Assembly (NCBI RefSeq): GCF_000738775.1
Contig: NZ_JPOC01000051.1
Span: 80,634 to 144,633 of the forward strand
DNA: 64,000 nt
From: Prescottella defluvii
GTDB taxonomy: Bacteria > Actinomycetota > Actinomycetes > Mycobacteriales > Mycobacteriaceae
Direction of reading: 5' to 3'
Shown in pieces: positions 35,751 to 49,112 of this stretch. Each line of letters opens with the position of its first letter. The first letter of the stretch is position 1. The position numbers and the translations under genes are program-made. The notes beneath the pieces were generated by a model that was not told where the DNA came from, made no database searches, and worked only from the letters and a program-made list of their open reading frames with translations.

Positions 35751-38465
35751 TCAGCTGTCGTCGGAGGTCTCGGGGTCGCCGCCGCGGATCGACCACAGCA
35801 GGCCCTCGAGTTCGTCCGGCTTGATCAACACCTCGCGCGCCTTCGATCCCTCGCTCGGGCCGACGACCCCGCGGGTCTCCATCAGGTCCATCAGGCGGCC
35901 GGCCTTCGCGAAACCCACCCGCAGCTTGCGCTGCAGCATCGACGTGGAGCCGAACTGGCTGGAGACGACCAACTCCACCGCCTGCAACAGCACGTCCATG
36001 TCGTCGCCGATGTCGGGGTCGACGTCCTTCTTCTCCCCCGCCTTGGCTGCCGTGACACCCTCGGTGTATTCGGGCTCGGCCTGGTTCTTGGTGAAGTCGA
36101 CGACCGCCGAGATCTCCTCGTCGGTGATGAACGCGCCCTGCATGCGGATCGGCTTGCCCGCACCCATCGGGAGGAACAGCCCGTCACCCATACCGATGAG
36201 CTTCTCGGCGCCCGGCTGATCGAGGATGACCCGCGAGTCGGTGAGCGAACTCGTCGCGAACGCCAGCCGCGACGGCACGTTCGTCTTGATCAGGCCGGTC
36301 ACAACGTCGACGGACGGCCGCTGCGTCGCGAGGACGAGGTGGATACCGGCGGCACGCGCCTTCTGCGTGATGCGCACGATCGCCTCCTCCACGTCGCGCG
36401 GCGCGGTCATCATGAGGTCGGCGAGCTCGTCGACGATCGCGAGGATGTACGGGTACGGCTTGTACACCCGTTCGCTGCCCAGCGGGGCGGTGATGTCCCC
36501 GGACTTGACCTTGGCGTTGAAGTCGTCGATGTGCCGGACCCGGCTGGCCTGCATGTCCTGGTACCGCTGCTCCATCTCCTCGACCAGCCACGCCAGCGCG
36601 GCCGCGGCCTTCTTCGGCTGCGTGATGATCGGGGTGATCAGGTGCGGGATGCCCTCGTACGGCGTGAGCTCGACCATCTTGGGGTCGATGAGGATCATCC
36701 GGACCTCGTCCGGGGTGGCCCGGGTCAGCAGCGACACCAGCATCGAGTTGACGAAACTGGACTTGCCGGAGCCAGTGGAACCCGCCACCAGCAGGTGCGG
36801 CATCTTCGCGAGGTTCGCGCTGACGAAGTCGCCCTCGATGTCCTTGCCCAGACCGATGATGAGCGGGTGATGATCCTTCCGCGTCGACGACGCGGTCAGG
36901 ACATCGGACAGGCGCACCATCTCGCGGTCGGAGTTCGGCACCTCGATGCCGACGGCCGACTTGCCGGGGATGGGTGCCAGCAGGCGCACGTTGTCGGTGG
37001 CCACCGCATACGCGATGTTGCGGGCGAGCGCGGTGATCTTCTCGACCTTGACGCCCGGCCCGAGTTCGACCTCGTACCGGGTGACCGTCGGCCCGCGTGT
37101 GTAACCGGTGACCGCGGCATCGATCTTGAACTGCTGGAGGACCTCGGTGATCGCCTCGATCATCGCGTCGTTGGCCTTGCTGCCGAGCTTGGGCGGGTCG
37201 CCCTCGATCAGCAACGACGTGGGCGGCAGCGTGTAGTCGCCCTCCACTACGCGATCCGGGACGAACGCCTCCTTCTCCTCCTTGACCGGCTCCGGCGCGG
37301 GAGCGGGCTTGACCCGGGCGCGGGGCTTCGGTCGCGGCGGTGCGGCGGCCGGTTCCGGTTCGGGTTCAGGTTCGGGCGTGGGGGTCGGGTCGCCCGGGTC
37401 CCACAGTCCGAGCACCTCGGTCTCCACATCGGGGTGGACCTCGTCGGTCGGGTAGTTCTGTTCCGGCGTGGTCGGGCGTCGACGCGGGGTCCTGCGCGCC
37501 GGGCGCTCGGGCACCGCGGTGTCGGCGGCGTGATCGACGGGGTACCCGTCGGCGTCGAACCGGGACGGATCGTCGTCGTAGTCGTCGTGGAAGTCCGGGT
37601 CGTCGGCGTGGTCGTAGGTGTCGTCGTAGTCGTCGTGGTAGGACGTGCCGAAGTAGTCGCGGAACCGTTCCGGAACCTCACGGACCGTGGTTCCGGTGAG
37701 CAGCAGAACTCCGAAGAACATCGCGAGCAGCAACAGCGGCACCGACAGCCACGCGGTCACTCCGCTGGTCAGCGGCCCGGCGACGATGTAGCCGACCACG
37801 CCGGCGCCGGCGGACCAACCGTCCGAGGCAGTCGGGGAACCCGAAGCGATGTGCCACAGGCCCACCGCCGGCAGCCCGACGAGAAGCGAACCGAGGACCA
37901 GTCGAGGCCGGATCTCCGGCTTGGGCTCGGTTCGCATGAGCACCACGGCGATCGCGACACCGAGGATCGGCAGGATCGCGGCGACGGCGCCGACGACGGC
38001 GCGGACGCCGGACTCGATCCACTCCCCCACCGGACCGCCCGCGGAGAACCACATGCCGCCGGCGATCACCACACTGACCGCGATCAATCCGAGGGCGATG
38101 CCGTCCCGGCGGTGGCCGTGCTCGATCTCTGTTGCCTTGCCCATCGTGCGGGTCGTCGCTCCGACGCCCTTGGCCACCATCGACCATCCCGCGCCGATGC
38201 CCCGTCCGATCGAGGACAGGGCGCTGCCACCCCCGGACGACTTCGCAGCCGGACGACGGGTACCGGCACCACGCGGCGCCGCCTTGCGCGGCGCGGTCTT
38301 GCGCGGCGCCGCCTTGCGGGGCGCGGACGACTTACGCGCCGACGACGACGCGCCGGTGGCGCGGGTCCCGGTGGACGCTGCTCGCGTGGACGACGTCGAG
38401 CGCGCACGGGTCCGCGACGTGGATGCTGTCGAACTCGATCCGCGTGCGCTCGTCTTCCCTGCCAT
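35751..38465 (-). CDS. ftsK: DNA translocase FtsK
   Basis: FtsK pumps chromosome termini through the closing septum. The 904-residue product starts at ATG 38465 (MAGKTSARG, similar to other actinobacterial FtsK). Residues 1-95 are basic and Ser/Ala-rich; four transmembrane segments fall between about 120 and 250; an acidic and proline-rich linker with an EPEPEPEP run follows to about 400; then come the alpha/beta motor domains with Walker A GSTGSGKS and the DELADLMM Walker B, and a gamma winged-helix domain at the end ([20 protein letters not shown]). Confidence 0.96.
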   Translation of the reverse strand: MAGKTSARGSSSTASTSRTRARSTSSTRAASTGTRATGASSSARKSSAPRKAAPRKTAPRKAAPRGAGTRRPAAKSSGGGSALSSIGRGIGAGWSMVAKGVGATTRTMGKATEIEHGHRRDGIALGLIAVSVVIAGGMWFSAGGPVGEWIESGVRAVVGAVAAILPILGVAIAVVLMRTEPKPEIRPRLVLGSLLVGLPAVGLWHIASGSPTASDGWSAGAGVVGYIVAGPLTSGVTAWLSVPLLLLAMFFGVLLLTGTTVREVPERFRDYFGTSYHDDYDDTYDHADDPDFHDDYDDDPSRFDADGYPVDHAADTAVPERPARRTPRRRPTTPEQNYPTDEVHPDVETEVLGLWDPGDPTPTPEPEPEPEPAAAPPRPKPRARVKPAPAPEPVKEEKEAFVPDRVVEGDYTLPPTSLLIEGDPPKLGSKANDAMIEAITEVLQQFKIDAAVTGYTRGPTVTRYEVELGPGVKVEKITALARNIAYAVATDNVRLLAPIPGKSAVGIEVPNSDREMVRLSDVLTASSTRKDHHPLIIGLGKDIEGDFVSANLAKMPHLLVAGSTGSGKSSFVNSMLVSLLTRATPDEVRMILIDPKMVELTPYEGIPHLITPIITQPKKAAAALAWLVEEMEQRYQDMQASRVRHIDDFNAKVKSGDITAPLGSERVYKPYPYILAIVDELADLMMTAPRDVEEAIVRITQKARAAGIHLVLATQRPSVDVVTGLIKTNVPSRLAFATSSLTDSRVILDQPGAEKLIGMGDGLFLPMGAGKPIRMQGAFITDEEISAVVDFTKNQAEPEYTEGVTAAKAGEKKDVDPDIGDDMDVLLQAVELVVSSQFGSTSMLQRKLRVGFAKAGRLMDLMETRGVVGPSEGSKAREVLIKPDELEGLLWSIRGGDPETSDDS

Positions 38466-38579
38466 ATCGGTCAGGTTAGTCGCTGAGGCACCATCCGGAC
38501 CATCCGCAACACCCGCCACACACGTTCACCAGGCGGGACGATGCGTCACACCCTCGCGGGGACGGCGACTCCGGTCGAC

Positions 38580-39203
38580 TCAGAATCCACGATCCAGCGC
38601 CGCAAGCGCCGCCACATCACCGGGTGCCCCGTCGAACTCGATGCGGACCTCGTCCCGCCCGAACGCGTGCAGGAGCAGTTCGGCGGGCTCCCCGCGCAGA
38701 GTCACCGTGGAAGACCCTGCCGAGCGGACGGTCTCCCGTCCGCCGTCGGGACGTTCGAGGACCACGCTCACCGGAGACCGCCGGTACCCGAGCCGTCCGG
38801 TCTGCTTCGCGAGCGCCCACAGACGGTCCTGCAGATCGGACGACAGCGCGCGCGGCTGCCAGTCCGGCCGAGCACGCCGGACGTCCTCGTGGTGGACGAA
38901 CATCTCGCCGAGGTTGGCCTTCTCGTCGACGAGACGGAACGGGGACCACACCGGCGGACCGGATCGGACGTCGTCGAGCAGTGTGTTCCAGTCCCGGCGT
39001 GCGATGCCGTGCTGGACGCGATCGGTGTAGCCGGACAGCGCGCCGATCAGGATGCCCGGCGCGGCGTCGAGTCGCCGCTCCCGCAGCACCAGATGGGCGG
39101 CGAGGTCGCGGGCGGTCCAGTCGCCGCACAGCGTCGGCGCGTCGGGGCCGACGGCTCGCATCGTGTCGACCAGGGCATGACGTTCGTCACGGGCGTAAGG
39201 CAC
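38580..39203 (-). CDS. TIGR03085-type protein (mycothiol-dependent isomerase/DinB-like)
   Basis: The 207-residue protein has the DinB/maleylpyruvate-isomerase N-terminal bundle: APTLCGDWTARDLAAHLVLRE carries the first metal His, and EMFVHHEDVRRARPDW a second His pair. TIGR03085 members are actinobacterial proteins of unknown role in the mycothiol-using superfamily. It lies downstream of ftsK's divergent side on the minus strand and faces the pyridoxamine-oxidase-like gene. Confidence 0.85.
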   Translation of the reverse strand: MPYARDERHALVDTMRAVGPDAPTLCGDWTARDLAAHLVLRERRLDAAPGILIGALSGYTDRVQHGIARRDWNTLLDDVRSGPPVWSPFRLVDEKANLGEMFVHHEDVRRARPDWQPRALSSDLQDRLWALAKQTGRLGYRRSPVSVVLERPDGGRETVRSAGSSTVTLRGEPAELLLHAFGRDEVRIEFDGAPGDVAALAALDRGF

Positions 39204-39241
39204 ACCACACGGTAGCCGGTGATCTGCCGAACCGCCCGAAC

Positions 39242-39264
39242 TTGTCGGCGGGCGCCCCTAACGT
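39242..39264 (+). promoter_or_regulatory. PafBC-type (LexA-independent damage) promoter motif
   Basis: TTGTCGGCG (39242-39250), exactly 8 nt, then TAACGT (39259-39264). It differs from the actinobacterial RecA-NDp consensus TTGTCRGTG-N8-TANNNT at one position and has the same spacing as the recA promoter in this window. The predicted transcript start is about 30 nt before the ATG at 39300. Confidence 0.6.
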
Positions 39265-39299
39265 GGAGGTGTCCGGTCCCGGTACGAGAGGAGCGACAC

Positions 39300-39731
39300 A
39301 TGTCGAAGACCACCATGTCGGCGAGCGAGCGTGAGCAGTTCCTCGCCGACCTGCACGTAGGGGTGATCGCCGCCGAGCGTGACGGCCGAGCGCCCCTGGC
39401 CGTGCCGATCTGGTACCACTACTCCCCCGGCGGCGAGGTGATGGTGTGGACCGAACGCGGCACCGTCAAGGAACGTCTCATCCGGGCCGCCGGGCGATTC
39501 AGCCTGTGCGCCCAGATCGAGGAACCGCCGTACCGGTATGTCAGCGTCGAGGGCCCGGCGACCTTCCAGGACACCGTCGCCCTCGACGACATCCGGCCAC
39601 TCGTGGAGCGGTACCTGCCGGCGCCGGAAGCGGAGGCGTTCATCGCCGAATCGTTCAACGACAGGGCGGTTCTGATCCGGATGCGTCCGGAACGCTGGTT
39701 CACCGTCGACTACGGCAAAATCGAGTCGTAA
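39300..39731 (+). CDS. pyridoxamine 5'-phosphate oxidase-fold protein (FMN/F420-binding type)
   Basis: The 143 residues form a split beta-barrel: PLAVPIWYHYSPGGEVMVWTERGTVKERLIRAAGRFSLCAQIEEPPYRYVSVEG-like strand order is typical of F420H2- or FMN-dependent members in actinobacteria, but the cofactor cannot be fixed by eye. AGGAG lies 9 nt before the ATG at 39300. The promoter carries a PafBC-type DNA-damage motif, an unexpected link for this fold. A hairpin terminator follows. Confidence 0.85.
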   Translation: MSKTTMSASEREQFLADLHVGVIAAERDGRAPLAVPIWYHYSPGGEVMVWTERGTVKERLIRAAGRFSLCAQIEEPPYRYVSVEGPATFQDTVALDDIRPLVERYLPAPEAEAFIAESFNDRAVLIRMRPERWFTVDYGKIES

Positions 39732-39735
39732 ACCG

Positions 39736-39764
39736 GGCTCGGCGGCGGCACCCGCCGCCGAGCC
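39736..39764. terminator. hairpin between convergent PNPOx-fold gene and rnj
   Basis: A perfect 12-bp stem (39736-39747 with 39753-39764) and 5-nt loop, beginning 5 nt after the stop codon at 39731. It can serve both strands. Confidence 0.8.
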
Positions 39765-39770
39765 GCCGCC

Positions 39771-42676
<2,906 letters not shown>

Positions 42677-43429
42677 TCAGCCGACGGTACCGAACTCGCT
42701 CGTCGCGACCTCCGAACCGTCCGGCAGCGTGACGATTTCGAAGTCTCCGAACACATTCGGCGCGGCGCCGGCGAGCTGGCGCAGGCACTCGACGGCGACG
42801 CGGCGGATCTCGACGTCGGCATGTTCGGTGGCCCGCATCTCGACGAAATGTCGCCAGGCACGGTAGTTCCCGGTGACGACGACGCGAGTCTCGGTGGCGT
42901 TGGGCAGCACCGACCGGGCGGCCTGCCGCGCCTGCTTGCCGCGCACGGGGCCGTTGGGCACGTCGGCGAGCTTGTCCTCGAGCGCGGAGAGCAGTTCTGT
43001 GTAGGCCTCCCGGCTGGCCTCGGTGGCCTTCGCGAACAGGGCCTCGAGGTGCTCGTCGCCGGCGATGGCCGGCGGAACGACGACGTTGGCGTCGTCCTCC
43101 CGGACGAATCGTTGCGACAACTGCGAGTAGGAGAAGTGCCGGTGCCGGATCAGCTCGTGCGTGCAGGATCGGGAGATCCCGCTGATGTAGAAGCTGACGC
43201 TGCCGTGCTCGAGGACCGACAGGTGTCCCACCTCGAGCAGGTGCCGCAGGTACCCCGCATTGGTGGCCGTGCGAGGGTTCGGCTTGGACCAACTCTGGTA
43301 GCACGCGCGCCCGGCGAACTCGGCGAGCGCCTCGCCGCCGTCGGCGTCGGTGTCCCACGGGACGTCGTCGGGCGGGAAGAACTCCGTCTTCGCGACGAGT
43401 TGGACCTTCAGGGGCACCGCGTTGGGCAC
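42677..43429 (-). CDS. thyX: flavin-dependent thymidylate synthase
   Basis: ThyX methylates dUMP using FAD and methylene-tetrahydrofolate. The 250 residues contain the ThyX motif [13 protein letters not shown] (95-107). I chose GTG 43429 because GGAGG sits 7 nt upstream; an in-frame ATG 21 bp further upstream would include that ribosome-binding site in the coding region. The length equals that of mycobacterial ThyX. Confidence 0.96.
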   Translation of the reverse strand: MPNAVPLKVQLVAKTEFFPPDDVPWDTDADGGEALAEFAGRACYQSWSKPNPRTATNAGYLRHLLEVGHLSVLEHGSVSFYISGISRSCTHELIRHRHFSYSQLSQRFVREDDANVVVPPAIAGDEHLEALFAKATEASREAYTELLSALEDKLADVPNGPVRGKQARQAARSVLPNATETRVVVTGNYRAWRHFVEMRATEHADVEIRRVAVECLRQLAGAAPNVFGDFEIVTLPDGSEVATSEFGTVG

Positions 43430-43610
43430 TGCACATCCTCCGGGGATCATCGTCGTTCACCTTTGCCCGACCCTATGCCGCGTACGTCGCGCGCGCCGCA
43501 GCGACACAACACCGGACTTCCGACCCGGAATCTGGAACCATGATCGTCAGGCCTCCGGAGACGGGACGCGCCCGCCGCCGCGGTCACACAACGTCGGTGA
43601 GGGGATTCCC

Positions 43611-44405
43611 ATGCAGATCGACCTGTCCGATCGCACAGCTCTGGTCACCGGTTCCACCCAGGGCATCGGCTACGCCATCGCCACCGGCCTCGCCCGCGCG
43701 GGTGCGCGCGTCGTCGTCAACGGCCGAAGCCAGGATCGTGTCGACAGAGCCGTCCGCACCGCGCGTGCGGAGTCCGGCAGCGACGCCGTCGTCGGAGCGG
43801 TGGGCGACCTGGCGACGGAGGACGGCACCGCGGCAGTCGTCGATGCCGAGCCCACCGTCGACATCCTCGTCAACAACCTCGGCATCTTCGGGTCCGCTGC
43901 CCCACTGGAGATCGACGACGCCGAATGGCGGCGCTACTTCGAGGTCAACGTCCTCTCCGCCGTTCGGCTCATCCGCGCCTACCTGCCCGGGATGAAGGAC
44001 CGGGGCTGGGGACGCGTCCTCAACCTCGCCAGCGACTCGGCGGTCGCCATTCCCGCCGAGATGATCCACTACGGCATGACGAAGACCTCACTGCTCGCTG
44101 TGAGCCGTGGATTCGCCAAGGCCGCAGCGGGCAGCGGGGTCACCGTCAACTCCGTGATTGCCGGCCCGACACACACCGGCGGAGTCGAGAAGTTCGTCCG
44201 GGAACTGGTCGGCGACGAACTGCCCTGGGACGAGGCCCAGCACCGGTTCATGGTCGAGTACCGTCCCCAGTCCCTGCTGCAGCGTCTGATCGAGCCCGAG
44301 GAGATCGCCAACATGGTCGTCTACTTCGCCTCCCCGTTCGCGTCCGCCACGACCGGCGGCGCCGTGCGCGTCGACGGCGGCTACGTGGACTCGATCCTGC
44401 CCTGA
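43611..44405 (+). CDS. short-chain dehydrogenase/reductase
   Basis: The 264 residues form a classical SDR: nucleotide motif TGSTQGIG (13-20), NNLG in place of NNAG (88-91), and catalytic Ser141, Tyr154 and Lys158 (YGMTK). The start at ATG 43611 is preceded by GTGAGGGG. It diverges from thyX. The substrate cannot be told from sequence, and the following regulator may or may not be related to it. Confidence 0.92.
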   Translation: MQIDLSDRTALVTGSTQGIGYAIATGLARAGARVVVNGRSQDRVDRAVRTARAESGSDAVVGAVGDLATEDGTAAVVDAEPTVDILVNNLGIFGSAAPLEIDDAEWRRYFEVNVLSAVRLIRAYLPGMKDRGWGRVLNLASDSAVAIPAEMIHYGMTKTSLLAVSRGFAKAAAGSGVTVNSVIAGPTHTGGVEKFVRELVGDELPWDEAQHRFMVEYRPQSLLQRLIEPEEIANMVVYFASPFASATTGGAVRVDGGYVDSILP

Positions 44406-44424
44406 GCCGCAACGAATCGAGCAC

Positions 44425-44476
44425 TGACGTCATCCCGGCCTTGAAATGACGTCATGATGACGTCACACTGACATCA
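44425..44476 (+). promoter_or_regulatory. phased TGACGTCA operator boxes over the RHH gene promoter
   Basis: Palindromic TGACGTCA occurs at 44425-44432, 44447-44454 and 44458-44465, and a one-mismatch copy TGACATCA at 44469-44476 ends on the first base of the start codon. The spacings are 22, 11 and 11 bp, one helical turn each. They cover a promoter made of TTGAAA (44441-44446), 17 nt, and CACACT (44464-44469) that ends 6 nt before the ATG. Confidence 0.8.
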
Positions 44477-44946
44477 TGGATCTCACCGAATACACGGCAC
44501 GACTGCGCGACGACCTCGCCTCGGCGGCGGCCCTCGGCGACGCGGACACCCAGCGGATTGCCGAGGCCCTGGCCGGCGCGGCGGAGCGATCGGCCCAGCT
44601 CATGCTCGTCTCGGCCCTGTCCGACCTCGCCCGGGAGGCATCGGACGAACTCGGCGACCGCACGCTCCACGTCCGTTTCGACGGGACGGACGTCTCGGTC
44701 GAGGCGGTGCACCGCCGCCCCGAGCCCGGCGACACACCGCCGTTCGACCCCGCCGACCCCTTCCGGACTCTCGAGGATGTCACCGGTGACATCAGCCGGG
44801 TGACGCTGCGACTGGTCGACCAGATCAAGTCCCGCGCCGAGGAGGCCGCCCTGCAGGACGGGATGTCGCTCAATTCCTGGGTCGCGCAGGCGGTTCAGGG
44901 TGCCCTCCGTGACCAGATGCGCCGCGCCCGCCCCGACGACGCCTGA
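44476..44946 (+). CDS. ribbon-helix-helix (HicB/Arc-like) protein, orphan regulator
   Basis: The 156 residues have a helical N-terminal part (about 1-60), a small central strand region, a Pro/Asp-rich linker, and a C-terminal ribbon-helix-helix at about 106-150 (ISRVTLRLVDQIKSRAEEAA, then SLNSWVAQAV). Such RHH domains dimerise and insert a beta-ribbon in the major groove. It is usually annotated as a HicB-type antitoxin, yet no HicA toxin or other toxin is adjacent. Four phased boxes overlap its own promoter, so autoregulation is the natural reading. Confidence 0.82.
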   Translation: MDLTEYTARLRDDLASAAALGDADTQRIAEALAGAAERSAQLMLVSALSDLAREASDELGDRTLHVRFDGTDVSVEAVHRRPEPGDTPPFDPADPFRTLEDVTGDISRVTLRLVDQIKSRAEEAALQDGMSLNSWVAQAVQGALRDQMRRARPDDA

Positions 44947-45042
44947 ACCGTTTCCCTCCGCGGGCGCCGACCTGCGCCGATCCCGGCGCCGAGAATGGTC
45001 TAATTGCGTCTCATCGTTCACGGGGTAGAGGGAGTGCAGAGC

Positions 45043-45477
45043 ATGGCTGTTTCCGGGGCCAAGGAGTTCGAGGTCAAGGCCGCGCCGGCCGATGTCATGG
45101 CAGCGATCGCGGCCGTGGACCGGCTTCCCGAATGGTCGTCTGCACACAAGAAGGTCATCATCGAGAGCACCCATCCGGACGGCCGCGCGCACCGCGTCCG
45201 GATGACGGTGTCGATCATGGGCATCAACGATGAGCAGGTCGTCGACTACTCGTGGGACGGCGACACCGGAATGTCCTGGACGCTGGTCGAGAGCACGCAG
45301 CAGAACAGCCAGGACGGGGCCTACACCCTCTCCGCCAAGGGCGACGGGACGCTGGTGAAGTTCGAGCTGACCGTCGACCCCAAGATCCCGCTGCCGGGTT
45401 TCATGCTGAAGAAGGCGCGGAACATGGCGCTCGACACCGCCAGCAAGGGTCTCACCAAGTTCGTCGACGGCAAGTAG
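45043..45477 (+). CDS. SRPBCC (START-like) family protein
   Basis: The 144 residues start at ATG 45043, supported by GAGGGAG upstream. The helix-grip pattern is visible: a first strand (KEFEVKAAPADVMAAIA), RLPEWSSAH, strands ending DGDTGMSWTLVES, and a long C-terminal helix (FMLKKARNMALDTASKGLTKFV). The family binds hydrophobic ligands; members are often called polyketide cyclase/dehydrase. A similar protein occurs in mycobacteria. The ligand is unknown. Confidence 0.87.
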   Translation: MAVSGAKEFEVKAAPADVMAAIAAVDRLPEWSSAHKKVIIESTHPDGRAHRVRMTVSIMGINDEQVVDYSWDGDTGMSWTLVESTQQNSQDGAYTLSAKGDGTLVKFELTVDPKIPLPGFMLKKARNMALDTASKGLTKFVDGK

Positions 45478-45490
45478 GCCGGGCACCGAC

Positions 45491-46156
45491 GTGGGACCTC
45501 TCGTGCGGATCGCCGCGGCGGCGGGCGCACTGATCGTGGTCGCGGCGACCGCGGGCTGCGGCAACACCATCCGCGGCACCGCGGTCGCGGACCCGTTCGC
45601 ACCGAGCGCCGACAACCCCGACCCGTCGCTGGGTATCGAGGGGATCACGGTCGTCGAGTATCCGGTGGGTCTTCACGTGCGGCCGCATCAGCGGGTCGCG
45701 TACGACCGCACTCCCCCGTTCGGCGGTCCGCACGACGCGGTGTGGGCGGACTGCACCGGAACGGTCTACGCCGCGCCGCTCCGCAGCGAGAACGCGGTGC
45801 ATTCACTCGAGCACGGCGCCGTGTGGATCACCTACGACCCGGAACTGATCACCGGCGCGAACCTCACCGGCCTCGTCGAACGTGTCGAGGGCGAGCCGTA
45901 CCTGATGATGTCGCCGTACCCGGGTCTGTCGGTCCCGATCTCGCTGCAGTCGTGGGGTCACCAGTTGGTCGTCGACGGCCCGTCGGACGTGCGGATCGAC
46001 CAGTTCGTCAACGCACTTCGCTTGAACCGCAACACCTTCCCGGAACCGGGCGCGACCTGCGCGACCCTGCCGGACGTGTTCGACGTCGACAATCCGCCGC
46101 CGTTCCAGGCCGGCCCCCCGGATCGATCGTCGCCCGACACGGTCCCCATGAACTGA
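45491..46156 (+). CDS. DUF3105 lipoprotein
   Basis: The 221-residue precursor starts at GTG 45491, 14 bp after the SRPBCC gene. It has a hydrophobic N-terminus and a lipobox-like ATAGC with Cys23. The DUF3105 domain is recognised by HVRPHQRVAYDRTPPFGGPHDAVW and VHSLEHGAVWITYDP, with several conserved His residues that suggest metal binding. It is probably anchored on the outer membrane face. Function unknown. Confidence 0.88.
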   Translation: MGPLVRIAAAAGALIVVAATAGCGNTIRGTAVADPFAPSADNPDPSLGIEGITVVEYPVGLHVRPHQRVAYDRTPPFGGPHDAVWADCTGTVYAAPLRSENAVHSLEHGAVWITYDPELITGANLTGLVERVEGEPYLMMSPYPGLSVPISLQSWGHQLVVDGPSDVRIDQFVNALRLNRNTFPEPGATCATLPDVFDVDNPPPFQAGPPDRSSPDTVPMN

Positions 46157-46163
46157 GTTCCGG

Positions 46164-46649
46164 TCAGAGGTCCCCGGCCACGGTCACCGCGACGGTCGCG
46201 CCCAGTTCGTAGCAGCGCTCGCGCACCTGGCCGTCGATCGGGCCGGTGACCTCGACGATCTCCGCGGCCTGCGTCAGTTCCAGGCCTGTGACGATCTTCT
46301 GCACCGACTTCACCGCGCCGGCGGTGTCGTTGTTGCCGTGCACCCACAGCCCGTACGGCCGACCGGCGACGGCGTCGAGGCACGGGTAGTAGACGGTGTC
46401 GAAGAAGTGCTTGAGCGCCCCCGACATGTAGCCGAAGTTGGCGGAGGTCCCGAACACGTAGCCGTCCGCGCCGAGCACGTCGACGGCGGTCGCGTGCAAT
46501 GCCGGTACCGATCGCACCGTGACACCGGTGATCTCGGGGTCGTGGGCACCGGCGAGCACCGATTCGAGAAGTTCGCGGGTCGCCGGAGAGGACGTGTGGT
46601 GCACGACCAGCAGGGTCTTTCCTGCGTTCTCCGGCGACTCGTCGACCAT
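46164..46649 (-). CDS. flavodoxin-like / NADPH-dependent FMN reductase-type protein
   Basis: The 161 residues have a flavodoxin fold: strand TLLVVHHTSSPATREL with the FMN-phosphate loop, VFGTSANFGYMSGALKHFFDT for the isoalloxazine loop, and GLWVHGNNDTAGA. These resemble NAD(P)H:quinone-type flavodoxin reductases. It ends 7 bp from the convergent DUF3105 gene and is 5 bp from the membrane-protein gene in front, so it belongs to the dapB transcription unit. Confidence 0.85.
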   Translation of the reverse strand: MVDESPENAGKTLLVVHHTSSPATRELLESVLAGAHDPEITGVTVRSVPALHATAVDVLGADGYVFGTSANFGYMSGALKHFFDTVYYPCLDAVAGRPYGLWVHGNNDTAGAVKSVQKIVTGLELTQAAEIVEVTGPIDGQVRERCYELGATVAVTVAGDL

Positions 46650-46654
46650 CGCTG

Positions 46655-47907
<1,253 letters not shown>

Positions 47908-47959
47908 TTAGGGAAAGCCTACGGTGCGCCGACCGGTGCCGGACACCGGGACGGGACGG

Positions 47960-48832
47960 TCAGCGACGCACGGCGGTGACGAACAGACTCGAACGGCCGG
48001 GTTCCTGGTCAGGGCTCGCGAGGGTCCGGCCCCAGCGGGCCGCGACGTCCGCCGACCGCACTGCCTCGACGTCCCACCCGTGCCCGGTGAGCCACCCGAC
48101 GGTGTCGAAGTCGGGTTCGTCCGGCCACAGGGTCGCCATGTCGATCCCGAATCGCCTGCTCATGTCCTGGAACTGGGGCTCCTGCTGCATGCCGCGGACG
48201 TCGTCGATGTGCTCGATGCAGACGCGACTGCCCGACGTCGACAGGTCGGTGACCGATCCGAGCAGTTGCTCCTTCGCGGTGTTCGGCAGGAACGGCATCA
48301 GGCCCTCCGCGAGCCACGCCGACGGGCGGGTGCGGTCGAAGCCCTTGTCCTGCAACGGAACCACCCACGGTTCCCGAAGGTCGACCGCGACGACCCGCCG
48401 GTCGGACCGCGGCGACGCGCCCTGCTCGACGAGGACGTCGTCCTTGAACGCGAGCACCTTCGGCGCGTCCAACTCGTACACGGTGGTTCCCGGACGCCAG
48501 TCGAGGCGGTACGCGCGGACGTCCAGACCGGCCGCGAGCAGCACCATCTGGTCGATTCCGGCGTCACCTGCGGCAACGAAGTAGTCGTCGAAGAACCGCG
48601 ACCGCACCCCCATGTAGTCCGCCATCTCCGCCCACGGGATCCCGAGGTCCTCGGCCGCCTCGAGTCGCGTCGGCATCGGCACCGGGGGCGCCGCCGCCTC
48701 CACGAACGCCTCCGCGTACGGATCCGAGACCAGTCCGCCGTCCCGGTGCGTCTCCATCGCGCGCCCCGCCGCGACACCGAGCGCGGTGATCCCCACACCC
48801 GTGACGATGTCCCATTCCGTCAGTTCGTTCAT
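47960..48832 (-). CDS. SAM-dependent methyltransferase (TIGR00027 family)
   Basis: The 290 residues start at ATG 48832. The mycobacterial/actinobacterial S-adenosylmethionine-dependent family is recognised by RSRFFDDYFVAAGDAGIDQMVLLAAGLDVRAYRLDW and YELDAPKVLAFK; the SAM site is in the AAGLD region. These paralogues are numerous in mycobacteria, with mostly unknown substrates, possibly lipids or polyketides. It lies upstream of dapB on the same strand, separated by 76 bp. Confidence 0.92.
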   Translation of the reverse strand: MNELTEWDIVTGVGITALGVAAGRAMETHRDGGLVSDPYAEAFVEAAAPPVPMPTRLEAAEDLGIPWAEMADYMGVRSRFFDDYFVAAGDAGIDQMVLLAAGLDVRAYRLDWRPGTTVYELDAPKVLAFKDDVLVEQGASPRSDRRVVAVDLREPWVVPLQDKGFDRTRPSAWLAEGLMPFLPNTAKEQLLGSVTDLSTSGSRVCIEHIDDVRGMQQEPQFQDMSRRFGIDMATLWPDEPDFDTVGWLTGHGWDVEAVRSADVAARWGRTLASPDQEPGRSSLFVTAVRR

Positions 48833-48864
48833 GGTCCGTCCGTCCCTTCCGCCGTGGCCACGAG

Positions 48865-49026
48865 TCAGCGCCTCCGGAACCGAGTCACGAGTGCGGCGAC
48901 GACCACCGCCACGAGCAACAGGATCAGGATCGCGGACCCGACCCTGGTCGCGACGAGACTGTAGACGGGCAGGTGTCCTGGACCCACCACCACGAACGCG
49001 GTCGCCATTCCGGCGAGTACGACCAT
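48865..49026 (-). CDS. possible 53-residue membrane protein
   Basis: An open frame from ATG 49026 to TGA 48867-48865 encodes two hydrophobic segments (about 1-16 and 30-47) and an Arg-rich end (TRFRRR), a plausible small membrane protein. It fills the otherwise empty gap between the M16 peptidase gene and the methyltransferase gene. There is no good ribosome-binding site and no recognised family, so it may be spurious. Confidence 0.42.
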   Translation of the reverse strand: MVVLAGMATAFVVVGPGHLPVYSLVATRVGSAILILLLVAVVVAALVTRFRRR

Positions 49027-49112
49027 TCCCGACCACCGCCGACTTCGGTCCCCCGTGCCGCCATGCTACGCGCGGAACCGCCCGCGTCCGGCGGTCGACC
49101 GGAATGTCGGGA

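Noticed and set aside
37355..37380. Simple repeat in ftsK
   Set aside because: It encodes the acidic EPEPEPEP linker of FtsK, expected for this family.
34548..38486. Long plus-strand frame opposite terC and ftsK
   Set aside because: Shadow of two certain genes, with low-complexity Arg/Gly composition.
44476..44946. HicAB toxin-antitoxin pair
   Set aside because: The RHH protein is HicB-like only in its C-terminal domain and no small HicA-type dsRNA-binding toxin is encoded on either side.
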